In this document: positions 22,457-61,199 of the stretch, one piece after another
How positions within the stretch are numbered: position 1 is the first letter of the stretch
How the letters are laid out: each line of letters begins with the position of its first letter
Source: Ophthalmolycus amberensis
Lineage: Eukaryota; Chordata; Actinopteri; Perciformes; Zoarcidae
DNA length: 64,000 nucleotides
Assembly (NCBI GenBank): GCA_024529925.1
Contig: JAFEUB010000846.1
Location: 2,045,001 to 2,109,000, forward strand
Reading direction: 5' to 3'
The notes under the pieces: generated by a model
Told to the model about the DNA's origin: nothing
The model's input: the letters and a program-made list of their open reading frames with translations, nothing else
Database searches by the model: none
Made by a program: the position numbers and the translations under genes

Positions 22457-24388
22457 ACTGAGGAGACCTGCCCATAAGAAGATGGGACCTCTCGCCGCTA
22501 CAGAAAGAATGTTCATGTTGCTTCAAAGAGAGACAGAAAAAAAACCTCTGTACTGTATATCAGCCGCGCTCTGAGACAATTTGGCAATAAAGAAATGATA
22601 CATGAGAACACATAATCCTCCACAGCTCGTTCAAAGAGAAGTGAGGACGTACACAAGAAGACAAGACGATATAATGGCTTTTGGGATGAGAAGGCAGTTT
22701 TCTGCTTGGATGCCAGCACGGGCACAGGCGGCGCAGTGATGATGACTACGATGATATGTCCCCTTATGGGAGAGTCAGGCTGGCACCCATGCTGATTCTC
22801 AGACTTGTCACCTTCTATGTACACGCAGAGGAGTTGAGCTGATCAAAACGGAGTCAAGAATACACACATAAATATTGCCTGTTTCTAGCGAGCCTGAATG
22901 CAGCGAGAGTTTGGTCCTTACTGAAAAGCCCTGAGTCTGAATCCAAAATGTCTTACATGAAGATTCCTGCTTTCGACTTGCATATGTCTTTGATCGTTGT
23001 GTTGATGCACGATGCTGCTATGTATGTATGTATGTATGGATGTCTTTTTGTCCGTGCTGAAAGTGTGCTACTGACGTCATCGGGGAGTGCTCTAAGGTTG
23101 ATTGTATTGTATAGTTGATGCTGTCATCAGTCTGGAAATGCTCACGGAAATATAAGCTCCTGGACAGTAACTCTACTCTCGGCGGACGAGATGTGCCTTA
23201 CTCGAATAGAGGATCACAAAAGTGCTACATATTCGGTCAAGTGTAAATCTCTTGTCCGGGCACTTGATGACAGGTATCTGCTACAACTGAGGGTAGTGAG
23301 ATCGGAGTGTGTGTGTATGACATGTGTGTTTGTGTGTGCGTTTGTGTGTTAGTGCATGTGTGAGTGACCGCGCTGCTGTGAGGATCGCTGGATGGTAGCT
23401 GGAGTTCCTGCCAGTAGTCAAACTCATGCTACCAAGATGACTTTTCCTAACTTTGGCACAAAGATACTTACTTTCCGCACTGACAGCATTAGTCGGCTGC
23501 AACGAGAATAATGCCAATTCCCTGATAACAGAAACTGATTAAGTCACTGCAACATAACAATAGTCCTCTGGGTTGATTATCATTGACATCCACAGTGAGC
23601 CAAAGTGCCCAAAAAAGCCCCAGCTAAGCATATGTAGCTGATAAGGAAGACCCAGCCAGTTCTGATTACCCTTCTTTCCCTCAGAATATCTTCTCAGGAA
23701 AGCTCTTCTAAGAAAAACACATGTCTAAAAGGATTCATATATAAAACCAGAATAACGAATAAAGACAAAAATATAATGGTATATAGATATGTATGGACTT
23801 ATTCATGAATTGAAAAAAAAAGAAAAGTAAAATTGAAAACAATATTCAAAAGCAATAACCACAAAAACAAAAGATTAGCATACTCGATTTGGTTTTGCCC
23901 TGTACTCTTGTTGTCTTCTGAGAAATGTGCTTGTTGTAATCCATCGGAATCAACTGCTCAATTCTGGTGTCTGGTTTGGCCTTTCCCTATTTCGATATTA
24001 ACAACAACAGTGGAAGAAAAAGAGACATTAAGCGTTCTCAAAGAGGTTCTGTTTGTCACAGTAACTTGCCTCTTGGCTATGCCAGGAGTTCATATGATTT
24101 ACTGTCATCTCTCCTTTACTTTATTTCTCTGTAGTTCACTTGTCATGGACCATGTGGCCTGAGTTAGAAGTGTCTGTACACATAAGGCTCCGCTGTGCCC
24201 CGCTGTGGAGGACACGGTGATGTGCAGTACGAGGGAAGGCCAGCATTTTGTTGAGGTGGGAGAGTGAGTGAGGTTGTGTTGTTCGTCTCAATGTGTGTTT
24301 GAGTGTGTGTATACGTGTGTGCGCGTGTGTTTATATGTGTGTTTGAACCTGTATGTGCAGGAGTGTGTGTATGTTTGAAATGCTCCGT

Positions 24389-51467
<27,079 letters not shown>

Positions 51468-51662
51468 GGCGACGGAGCACACCCCGGGGTCCGCAGCAGG
51501 CCGCTGGATGAAATTAACAGGCTCTCACAACACCTGGAAATCCCCTGAAAAGTTGAAATCCGTGTCCTTTTGAAGACCCTCAGGATGTGGGGAATGGATG
51601 AGTGACGATGAAGCCTCTGGTTTCAGTGACTGCACTTTCGATGGGTCATCCAATTCACCTTT
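51468..51662 (-). other. rarga: rarga isoform 1 5' UTR, part within the first coding exon
   Basis: The - strand acceptor CTTCCTCAG|AAAGG at 51663 marks the likely upstream edge of this exon, so a further untranslated exon lies upstream. The leader contains a short upstream open frame. Confidence 0.6.
51623..51649 (-). other. Upstream open reading frame in rarga leader
   Basis: A 9-codon ATG-to-TGA frame (8 residues) starts 13 bases after the leader exon's acceptor and ends 155 bases before the main ATG. Short upstream frames in the leaders of RAR genes (RAR beta 2) are known to control translation. Confidence 0.45.
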
Positions 51663-52818
51663 CTGAGGAAGAGAAGGCAGAGACATGTGTTATTTCTTTC
51701 TAATTAATTCACCACATAAAACGCATTGGATAATTCCTTGTGATTGGCTTGAACATGATGATACAATCAGTGGTCTGTGTTGACATCCTCCCTGGATTCC
51801 ACAAACACAATTCACCTCACATCAACTCTGAGACCATGATCCATCCACGCTCTGGGACGGAGAATAGTTTATCCATAGCTCTAATGCAAGAAGGATGTGC
51901 AAACCTCAGACCAGCAGGTAGAGAGAACGGGAAGGAAAGAGGAAGTGAGGAAGGACGGCAGGAACCAGAACAGATAAAGACGTGAGAGAAAAAGAATGAG
52001 TGAGAGGAAGAGCCAGAAAAGCTGGGACTGGGCGAGGGGAAAAGAAAATAAGAAAAAGTTTGGAAAAAGTTATAACAGGGAAGAGCGGGAGGGAGGGAGG
52101 GAGGGTAAAAAAGAGAGCGAGAAAAAGAGAGAGAGCTCTTGTTCTTGCAGTTTTGAAGAGCTTCCAGACTTCTACAGTGATTCCAGGCTATGCCATATGA
52201 TTTAAATCACCAGAACTACTATAAAGAGCTCCTCTGTTCCTGCTGCCAGCCTAGCACAGCAGCCTGCCTCTCTGCCTCTTTCCCTCAGGACCAGAGGCCC
52301 AGACACGGGGTCCAGAGCATGAAGAAGGGAGGGAGGGAGGAGGGGGTCGATGGGGGTAGAGGGTAGGGAAAATGAGATCCACTGATTGCTAACTGCTGCT
52401 GTCACTTCCAACTATCTTCTCTTGAGGTCAGGCTCCCATCCCACAGAGTCATTTTGGCTCTAACCTCCTGCAGCCCGCTCATCACTGTGTGACTCCACAC
52501 AGTGGGCACAGACAAGTCGGGCTCAAGTGTCGACAAGGCTGCAGTTATGCCCCGCCGTTGATGGTTAATACAAGAGGAGGAAAAAATTCCCGGCAAAGCC
52601 TCCCATTTTCTTTTTCATGTTTTCTCTTTGCCTTTCGCTTCCCTAGCGTGATTTCATGAGTGGGTGGTGTGATCAGCTTGTTTTTTAAATGTGGCTTTGA
52701 AAAAGAGCAGAGCCAAGGAATTTGGAACTGCTGTGGCTTGTGAATCCGGGAGAAAAGACAGGAAAAAAAATCTTGGTAATGAATTCGGTATAAACAAAGA
52801 AATGAGTTGAGGGGGTGT

Positions 52819-52830
52819 GGGGGGGGGGGG
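52819..52830. repeat. Short poly(G) run
   Basis: A G12 run in the sequence GGGGGTGTGG followed by G only. Confidence 0.9.
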
Positions 52831-53024
52831 ATCTAAGGCTGAACCGGTGAACTGCTGAACTGAGCGAAAAATGCACAGAGGAACAGTGACAGGGTCTGGG
52901 CACTGGGGGGCACTAAGAGGTGGCACCGTGCCCAGGAAAAAGAGGGAGAGATTTCCAAGACGCACACAAACACATCACACAGTCTGAAACACATACACAT
53001 GCAATCAAGCACTGAAAAAACCCC

Positions 53025-53061
53025 TCTGCACACACACACACACACACGCACACACACACAC
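53025..53061. repeat. CA microsatellite
   Basis: Impure (CA)n with one GC interruption. Confidence 0.9.
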
Positions 53062-53664
53062 CTCTCACCCCTTGCCTTTTCCAGGGCTCTGGCTCCCTCC
53101 CTGCCTCTCTTTCTGGCTCTCTCTCTTTCAACAGAGCCAGTTAATTACACCCTACTGCTGCAGGCAGCTTCAAACCACCACTAATTTAGAGTTCCATTAC
53201 AGTAAACTGTTCCACATGTGTATCCAGGACCCAGGCAGGCTCGGGTGGCCACGTTTCAGGAAGGAGCAGCCGCCGATAGTCACCCACCCCCATCCTGCCA
53301 ACACAGCCATACTGCCATCTTTCTTTTTTCTTTCCCTTCTTCTCTCTGTATTTCTTTCTTTCCCTTATTCAGTTTATCCCTCATCTTAACTACTTTTGAT
53401 TTTTTTTCCCTTTTCTGACCCACCCCACATCTCTATATCCTCTCTTTAATCATGTCCTTATACCCAATCTTCTCTCCCCCGCCTCCCCCACCCACACCCC
53501 ATTTCCATCTCTCTATTGCTGATACAACTGGTACCATGACCCTGTGCAGTGGTTCCACTGTGTGGCTAACACACAAAAACATCACTAAAGATTTCACAGT
53601 GGGCCTAATGGGAGAAGAGGTACAGCCTGGAAAAACAAAACTGCCAGAAACGCAAAGCTTCATA

Positions 53665-53716
53665 GTGTGTGTGTGTGTGTGTCTGTGTGTGTGTGTGTGT
53701 GGGGGGGGGGGGGGGG
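53665..53716. repeat. Compound (GT)n-(G)16 tract
   Basis: (GT)n with one CT interruption to 53700, directly followed by 16 G. Third example of the GT-then-G arrangement in this window. Confidence 0.95.
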
Positions 53717-56700
53717 TGCATGTGTGTGCATGTATGTTATGAGTATGGACTTGGCCAACGTTTGGCCCGTTTGGGTGTCTGCCTCATGAACTCAAACCAG
53801 GCCCCATAAAGGCAGCACAATGTGTCAGAGTGCTGGGAGAAGAGAGAAGAATAAAGAGAAAAGGGAAGATGTTTGAGAAAAAGAAGGCTCGTCGCATATT
53901 GTAAGACTGTACACATGCGACTTTTGTATTCCCACAGGGGGAAACAACAATATATTAATCCAAAAATTAAGCTTTAAGTGCTTTTCAAGCCACCAGACAC
54001 AGGCGGAAAAACCTCAGCACAATAAACCGCAGTTCCACTGTACGCTTTCATGTGTCATGAAACAACGAAAGAAACTGAACTAAAGAGTTGTACAGAGACA
54101 CACACACAGCCTTTTAAAATAGAACCCAGTCACTTCACTCTCCCCAAACACAATAATGAATTAATAAAAGAGTTGGCGCCAGCGTTTTTTAATGAGTCAC
54201 ATCAGTCCGGCAGCTTTTTACAGAGCCATTTATGTTTTATGTTGGGTCCTGTGGTAGGCTAACTTCGCCAGCCCGTCTGAGGCTATAAGGGGATAAGGGG
54301 AATTCGGAGTGACCTCATCCCCTGTTAGCCAGGGCCAAATGGGCATTGAGGGCCTCCCCACTTCCCTTGAGCCTGGGGGGCACACAGGAGGCAGCAGGCA
54401 GCCAGGCAGGCGAAGAGCACCAGGGCCAGCTATGAGTGGCTTCACGGCTGTTACTGGGACTTTCCATCACTCTCTAAGGTGCACTGTAGCAGTTAAAATT
54501 TGCTTTGGTTGTTTCTGTAAATAGTGGACTGTCAGACCTCGCAGTAGTTCATAATGTTAAGGCAGACTCATTGGTTACTTGAGGTAATTCGTTGATTTTA
54601 TCAGGATGAAACGACGTGTAGCAAATGAAATGAAATCAATCAAGATGACAATTCGGAGACCAGACGAGGCACGCGTAGAGCGACGGAGATTATCTTGTTT
54701 GCTGACGAGTTTGGATTTCAACAAAAAGACGTTGCAGAACGTAGAATCGAGCAAGAGGGAAAAAGACAGACAGAGAGAGAGAGAGAACAGTTGCCACAGA
54801 TTGAATGTCTGTCAAACAAAGGATATCAAATCCTCTGTGAGCTAAACAACAATTGTGCCTTAACAGTTGTGACGGAGTGAGGCCCCTCAGGCGATCGGAA
54901 CTGCAGTCAAACATAACAAATAAATCACGGCATCTCAGGAAGCTCTGCACTACACAACCACGAAAAGCAGTGGGTTATTTAGTCAGCAAAAGAAACCACA
55001 GGTGATTACTCTGCGTATATATGAGCAGGATTCTGGGTGCCATGGCCGGCCCGCTTTGCTAACTCGAGGACGTTTCTTGTTGCAGTAAGGGAAACACACA
55101 AACACTTACAGGAACTGTGTGCGATGTTATATCGAGTTATAATTGCGTGTTTGTCTTTGTGGATATTTGTCTTTGAAGTCTTGAATTTGACTCCACTCCT
55201 CACTCTCTTTTCTGAGCTTGAGTGGGTTCACGCGTTTACTTTGGGTTTCCTGAATTCCCAAGAAGGCCACAATATGCAATTGTACAAAATGTCCTGCGAT
55301 GTAAAATAATTTTAAAAAAAATGTGTCAGTCAGTCCAGGGAGAGTAGCTAGTCAAAACCTTTTACTGGAAGGATTGAATTGTAAATTCACAGCCTGGAGA
55401 CAAATGAACTGCACAATGCATCGTGGCAGAATCACAGAATCCTCTCACTAGTTTTCCACCTCTGACTTGCCCACTCCTGCTCATTTCTTGACAGAAGACT
55501 GTGCACGTCTTCCAGGCACTGTCCTTCAATTGTCAACATCATAAAGTGATGTATTTTCAGTAACTGTGTAAAGGAAAGGACTTGAAGCAGAGACGGTTAT
55601 GTTTAAGTTTCGGGTCGTTGGTGAAGTCGACAGTTAAACGATGATTTTACAATTCATGTGTCCTGAGTTGACACTGTCGTTTCCAACAGGTTGGAGCAAA
55701 ACGAACACTTAGCGTCATCATCACTGTTTTGGACTGTCACAGACTAATTAAAACGTAAATAATGACACATAATGAGAGCGTTATCTGATCTTCTTTGCTG
55801 GCGTCAGCAGTATTTTGGCTGTGAAAACAATATCCTCAACACTATTATCTGATGCAAAGCTGACCGCTCCCAGTCTTTCAACAAGTGTCTGGCTAATGGC
55901 TCTGAGAGAGACACCCAGCAACAGACGGTCCAGTGCCTCCAAACAGACCGGCATTCCATCGCCTCAAACTTGTTTGACATCTGCCTGCTCATGGCATCAC
56001 ACAAACACGGATCTGCTTCCAGCAACAACGCAAAGAAGCACCTCTGTGTAATCACTTGTCAGTTAAAGAGGTATTGTTTTTCAAGAGGGCCACTGGGGAG
56101 TGTCATTATGCAATCCAAAGCGCAAACTTTTTTTTTTTTTGCTCTCTCTTTCTTCTCTTTGTTTAAATATTATGTCAAAAAAACAGGCTGTGTTGACTTG
56201 CAGTGGTAGAGAGAAGTATGGAAAGAGTGAGAAGTCAGTGAGACATTAAACACTTGGTGACATGATGAAGTCATCCTGACAGCTTGCTGTTTCCATGATG
56301 TGGTGGCGCTCTTTTGGAAGTACTCAACATGGAGACTTCAGCAGTGGGTCCAGCAACACAAGAAAACACACCACAACCGGAAAAGCCAAAGGCAGATGAT
56401 GGTAAGACATTTTGAGAAATAAATAGAGAGTTAGAGCGACAGGAAATGAAGCAAGAGAAGAAAGTTCAGAGTGGCAACAGTGTGATGCCTATCTTATAGA
56501 TTTCCAATGGTAAAGTTGGTGCTACGAATACATCTTGTCTTGTAATTACAAAGAAATGATTCACACAGGCGGCAATGAAGGTGTTTCCCTTCCTCAACTC
56601 AGAGAGAAAACAATCCTTTCTCTGTATAAAGAGATGCATAATGGACGGCTTCAGCGCCGCCACTTTTAGCCTCGGGAGTCAAAGCAACACTCAAGCAGGC

Positions 56701-58119
56701 CCAAACACACACATGGGAGCACAACATGCAAAACAACACACATTCACACACGTTTAAATCCGTGTCAAAAAATCTTTTGATGAGAGCTTGAAGGCAGGGT
56801 GAACATGTAAATCCTCACAATCAGAAAGCACACCTGCAAAAATAGACAGAGGAAATGGTGCGCAGATTGCTTCCCCGTTAATTATAGTGTGGTAGCAGAG
56901 AGCCCCTCGATTCTCCTAAAACCACCTGTCTAACCCCTCCCTACTACTTGGCCTTAATTGCTATAGAAATTCCAGAAAAAGACAGGCATCAACAACTCCC
57001 AGATTTACCGCTCAAAGTCTTGTCACAAAGAAGGACTGTTGCAGGTTTTGCAAGACAGGAGCTTTTGTAAGCCAACTGTTGTTTCAGTGGCTCCCACAAA
57101 ACCTCAGGTGCATCTACACCTGAAAAGTATTCTCACATAACACACCAGGTTTCGCAATTTAATTTAAAAAAAACTCAATATAAAATGTATACTACAGTTT
57201 CGTGACATCTTTAAACCTTGATGGTTTTACTGGCAGGATTATTCTGTTATTATAATCAGTGTTTCTCTTGTTTAGAGAGAGTATAGAGCCGATATACTCA
57301 TGATCACAAGTACATGGATCATGAGTAATGACACATACCCATCTGGAGCATATAACAGCAAGCACAAATAATAATTGATTCCAAACTGTCACTGAAGACG
57401 AGCAAAATACTGTGACCGAACACCATGAAAGTAAAGCTGCTCTGCATTGACAGCCCGTCCTCGATAAAGAGACCCACGGGTGGTGCTCGGGAGGAGCAGG
57501 AGAGCGCAGTGACATTGCTCTGCCTCAGAGATGAGCTCCATTTCTTCCACTCCAGATGTCACTGACTCGAGAGTCAAACTGATAGAACCAGATGACAGCG
57601 GAGGGCGCCACAGATATCACTGGCCTTCAAGCAGGCCTCCCTCACTCGCCCATGTTTTTTCAATTCACTTCAATCAAACAGTCTCTCACACTTATGTCAA
57701 GTCCACCAGGGGAAATAAGCAGTGGACAGCAGGTGCAAAGCCAAGGCAGTCCAGCTGCGGTGGTTTACCTAGTGACCAGTGACTGCTGGAGCAATAAACC
57801 AACACACTGCAGAAAGCTACACTCCAACATCATGGTGCCTGATCATCCGATGTCCAAATCAAACAAACCTAAATGCTGTTTGATTTGGCATGTGTTACAC
57901 ATGGCTCTAACAAGTGGAGCCTGTTAACTTAACACATATGCCAGCAATAATAAATAATCATAGTGACACACCGCTAACTATGGGAACACAATGGATAAAC
58001 GTACTTGTAAACTGTGTCTGACACACCTCACTCGACAGGAATTCGCCTCTGCTGTTTAAAAGGTGGAAAACAATGCTTGTCTTTTCCAAGTGTTCATATG
58101 TTGCATATTAAAAAAAAAC

Positions 58120-58136
58120 AGGTCAAGGGCTGGTGA
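58120..58136 (+). promoter_or_regulatory. DR5-like half-site pair
   Basis: AGGTCA, five bases, TGGTGA in direct orientation. The first half-site is perfect; the second differs from RGKTSA at one base. It lies 500 bases inside the rarga transcription unit if the 58644 exon is real. Confidence 0.25.
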
Positions 58137-58643
58137 CTGCTCTGGTGAATACACATCAAACACATGCAAGCGTGTATACACTAACACAGACACACATGCT
58201 AATAATAAAGAGTTCCGCGGGCACTGGGTAACACTTGAAACACTCACTAATAAGGACATATGCGCACACAGGCACATGCAGGCGCACATGCTCACATATG
58301 TTTTTCTATAAACTCAGTGTCACTCTTACATTAATAAAGCAGAAAGAACACACTCAAACACTGCATACAAACAAACGTGTGTGTTTGGACTTTTTAGTGT
58401 TTACACATGAAAATCTGGTCAGATTTCTGAGAAAACAACAATGAATTGTCTCAAAGCCTCTCAAGTGTTTTGCACACTCTGTCTCTGTCTTCAATTAAAA
58501 CTGTCCACCCGTTCCCAAAGAAATACAGCCTCTCTCTCTCTCTTTCTTTTTCTGTATACAGAGAGAGCGAGAGAGTAAGAAAAAGGAAGACAAACAACGA
58601 CTAAACTAACAGATTCTGAACTTTTGAAGTATAAATTACTTAC

Positions 58644-58773
58644 ACGCTCTGGTGTTCATGAGGCAGACGGAGAGATGAAGCAGTTGCCGGAACGGTCTGA
58701 TGAGCGGAGCTAGCCGGGAAAAAGGAGAAAGGTTGTGTGTACGTTCTGACAGCAAAGACAGAGTAGCAGTGAG

Positions 58774-58817
<44 letters not shown>

Positions 58818-58860
58818 TTTCACTCCCCAAACACAGGCACACACTCGCTCTCTTACTCAC
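58644..58860 (-). other. rarga: Possible rarga isoform 1 untranslated first exon and promoter
   Basis: A strong - strand donor, AGCGT|GTAAGTAAT, ends a candidate exon at 58644. The exon would contain a long (CT/GA)n tract (58775-58812). It lies 7 kb upstream of the isoform 1 coding exon, which needs a leader exon. The 5' edge is a guess and no transcript evidence is available. Confidence 0.4.
58775..58812. repeat. CT microsatellite
   Basis: About 19 CT units. If the proposed leader exon is real this is a GA repeat in the rarga isoform 1 5' UTR. Confidence 0.95.
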
Positions 58861-58901
58861 GAAGAAATAATTATCCTCTCTGATTCATAAAGCCTTCCTT
58901 T

Positions 58902-58911
58902 GTCACGTGAC
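58902..58911. promoter_or_regulatory. GTCACGTGAC palindrome (E-box/CLEAR type)
   Basis: A perfect 10-base palindrome recognised by bHLH-zipper factors (TFEB/TFE3/MITF, USF). It lies just upstream of the proposed rarga leader exon. Confidence 0.45.
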
Positions 58912-59342
58912 ACAACACTTCAAATATACAGCACATTTTTTTTCACAAGCCACAAAATACCTGGAGGGAAGAAAAAGGCTCAGAGAGCTCAAGTATTTGT
59001 TTTTAATTCTCTCTCCCTTCTTTGTCTCTCCGGTGAATTATGTTTTTCTCTTCTTCGTCTTCTTGGCTAAAGAGTCGGTTTACCTACAAACTCTTTGCGC
59101 ATGTTGAAATGCGGCGCCATGTCGAGATCTGAGATCATTCATGTTTAATCAATACATCCACAGTTTATTAAGGAGAGGATGTTTCAGTATCCTGAACATA
59201 AATAAGAATGTTTTGATTTAACACAGATGATTCTTTGATGGCAAGCCAATAGATTTATTCTTCCAAGAAAGTCTAAGTAAATTTCACCTGGTCCTTTATT
59301 CCCAGTGTGATCAATTAAAATGGAATAATCATGATGGACTTT

Positions 59343-59355
59343 TGCCCTTTGACCT
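59343..59355 (-). promoter_or_regulatory. DR1 nuclear receptor element
   Basis: The - strand reads AGGTCAAAGGGCA: AGGTCA, one A, AGGGCA, one base from a perfect DR1. DR1 sites bind RXR homodimers, HNF4, COUP-TF and PPAR/RXR. It lies about 500-700 bases upstream of the proposed rarga leader exon. Confidence 0.4.
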
Positions 59356-60991
59356 ATCTGCTCACGACAGGCATGTAGGTGCTGTTTTTGTGTATTTCAT
59401 ATTTGTGTTTGATTGCTTCTAATGTTTCTGTGACAATCGTCCCAGAGCAGTGATAATACAACATTACAACCACTGCTGAGGCTACTACTGATAGTACTTA
59501 ATATTAAGGAAAGTACGAGGACCCTTGTGAAACTAATTAAGGAAGTATTGGACACAAAACGGACAGAATATCTAAAACATTCTCGTTGAGAATAAATGAA
59601 AACGAGAATTTGGCATTCAAAGCTGGAATCTGATATTTTTTAAGATACATAACATCTGTCAACATCCTGCCAAACATTATGCAGTTAGGAATATTTTCTA
59701 AATCAAGATTACTGGAAAAAAACCAACAAAAACTGCAGACTTCTGGACCTAAAATCACCTCAGCTCTGGACATAAACTAGTGGTGGCACATCAGCTGCAG
59801 GGAAGTCCCGTGTGAGATGGCAGAGCTGTGCAGCTGCAGCAGCGACAGAGTTGGGTGTGCCTCTGAACGTGCCCCTCTCTCCATATGAGATCATATGTTT
59901 CAGATCTGTGTTTATGTGTTTGTGGTTCTGGGCGTGTGCCCTGCTTTTCTTAATGTAATGTTTCTCAAGTTGTTTTGGTTATGAGGAGCACCTCAAACCT
60001 CAGAGCTGGGAGGAAGGGGCACACCTTAACTGGCACCTCAACGGGTGCTTTTACCTCTGCAGCAAAGTACAGATAAACTACCCCTTGTGAAGAAAGAAAA
60101 CAACCAAACAAGTCATTGTAAATAAACGCATGCTTCTTTTGCACTCACATAATAAAAATCTAGTCGAATTAATATCTAAACCAAGTAAGTGCAGCAAGCA
60201 TTTTCTAAATAACCAACTTATACATGCACTACTTATTCTGAAACTTCATCTAAAACGATGCCCTTCAGGCATATCGGCCATGCATCACTTCACGTTCTCC
60301 CAGATCTCACAGTGTAAGGCAGAATTTCCGACCAATGCGGCATGTGGAACTTTTGTTTTGGTCTTCCCAACTATCTGTCCATTTAAGACCTGATACAACT
60401 GCTGCATATTGTTTTTGTAAAACACAGTAACTGGCCTGATGCAGGCAGAGATCTCATCCCCAAACACGCTGAACCCAATACGTCTCCAGGATAAAGTCAA
60501 GCCATTATAATAAAAAACACCAGTGCCCGGCCTCGCGCTCATTATTCCTATGTGTTTCCGATCTTTACAGCCACATGTGGTCTACAGTAGCCTGCTGAAA
60601 TGTTCTTTCATGCATTTTTTATGTCAATTTGCTGGTACATAAGCAGTATTGCCTTTTTGCAGAAACCTTATATTCAGGAAGCGCAGAATCTAAGTCCCAC
60701 TGTAAAAAGCACTTCAGACGATCCTTATCTTATTTACATTTGATTCACGTGTCGCTTATGAGGCCACTAAGGCTAATGTAAATCCCTTAGCTGTTTACAT
60801 AGCAGTGCTAAATCAGCAATATGAAAACAATATGAAACAAGAAGGTAAATACAGCCAGAGGACAATAACTTCATATCAGCCATTAGAGTGACATGAACTG
60901 TAAAGTATGCATTTCAAGTCAATGTGATGCCATCGGGCTGACCGAGACCATGCATTTGTGTCAGAATGAGCAGTTAAGTACATGATGACAG

Positions 60992-60993
<2 letters not shown>

Positions 60994-61037
<44 letters not shown>
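60994..61037. repeat. GT microsatellite
   Basis: About 21 GT units, with a further short run to 61048. Confidence 0.95.
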
Positions 61038-61039
<2 letters not shown>

Positions 61040-61163
61040 TGTGTGTGTCAGTGTGCAGGGCAGGCTGTGCTCTTTATTAAATTATGACAGTGAGCTTGAG
61101 CAGGGGTTGTGTTTAGGCTTTGCATATGTGCGTGTGCTCTTTCAGTACGCATGTCACTTGTGA

Positions 61164-61166
<3 letters not shown>

Positions 61167-61198
<32 letters not shown>
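61167..61198. repeat. GT microsatellite
   Basis: About 16 GT units, 130 bases after the previous tract. Confidence 0.95.

Positions 61199-61199
<1 letters not shown>

Larger units (their letters stand above)
22161..24388 (-). other. rarga: rarga 3' UTR (inferred)
   Basis: About 2.2 kb between the stop codon at 24389 and the first good - strand AATAAA (22172-22177). It contains CA/GT repeats (22396-22456, 23310-23350, 24295-24370) and a (TATG)n run at about 23018-23038. An earlier - strand AATAAA lies near 24119 and could give a short UTR. Confidence 0.5.
51663..58643 (-). other. Probable rarga 5' UTR intron
   Basis: No coding exon recognised. Contains purine-rich low-complexity DNA (51920-52140), (CA)n at 53025-53061, the compound GT-G tract at 53665-53716 and a DR5-like half-site pair at 58120-58136. 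It is an intron only if the exon proposed at 58644 is real. Confidence 0.4.

Noticed and set aside
51468..51482. Upstream GTG start extending the isoform 1 protein by five residues
   Set aside because: The ATG at 51467 has a strong context and matches the family N-terminus MATN.
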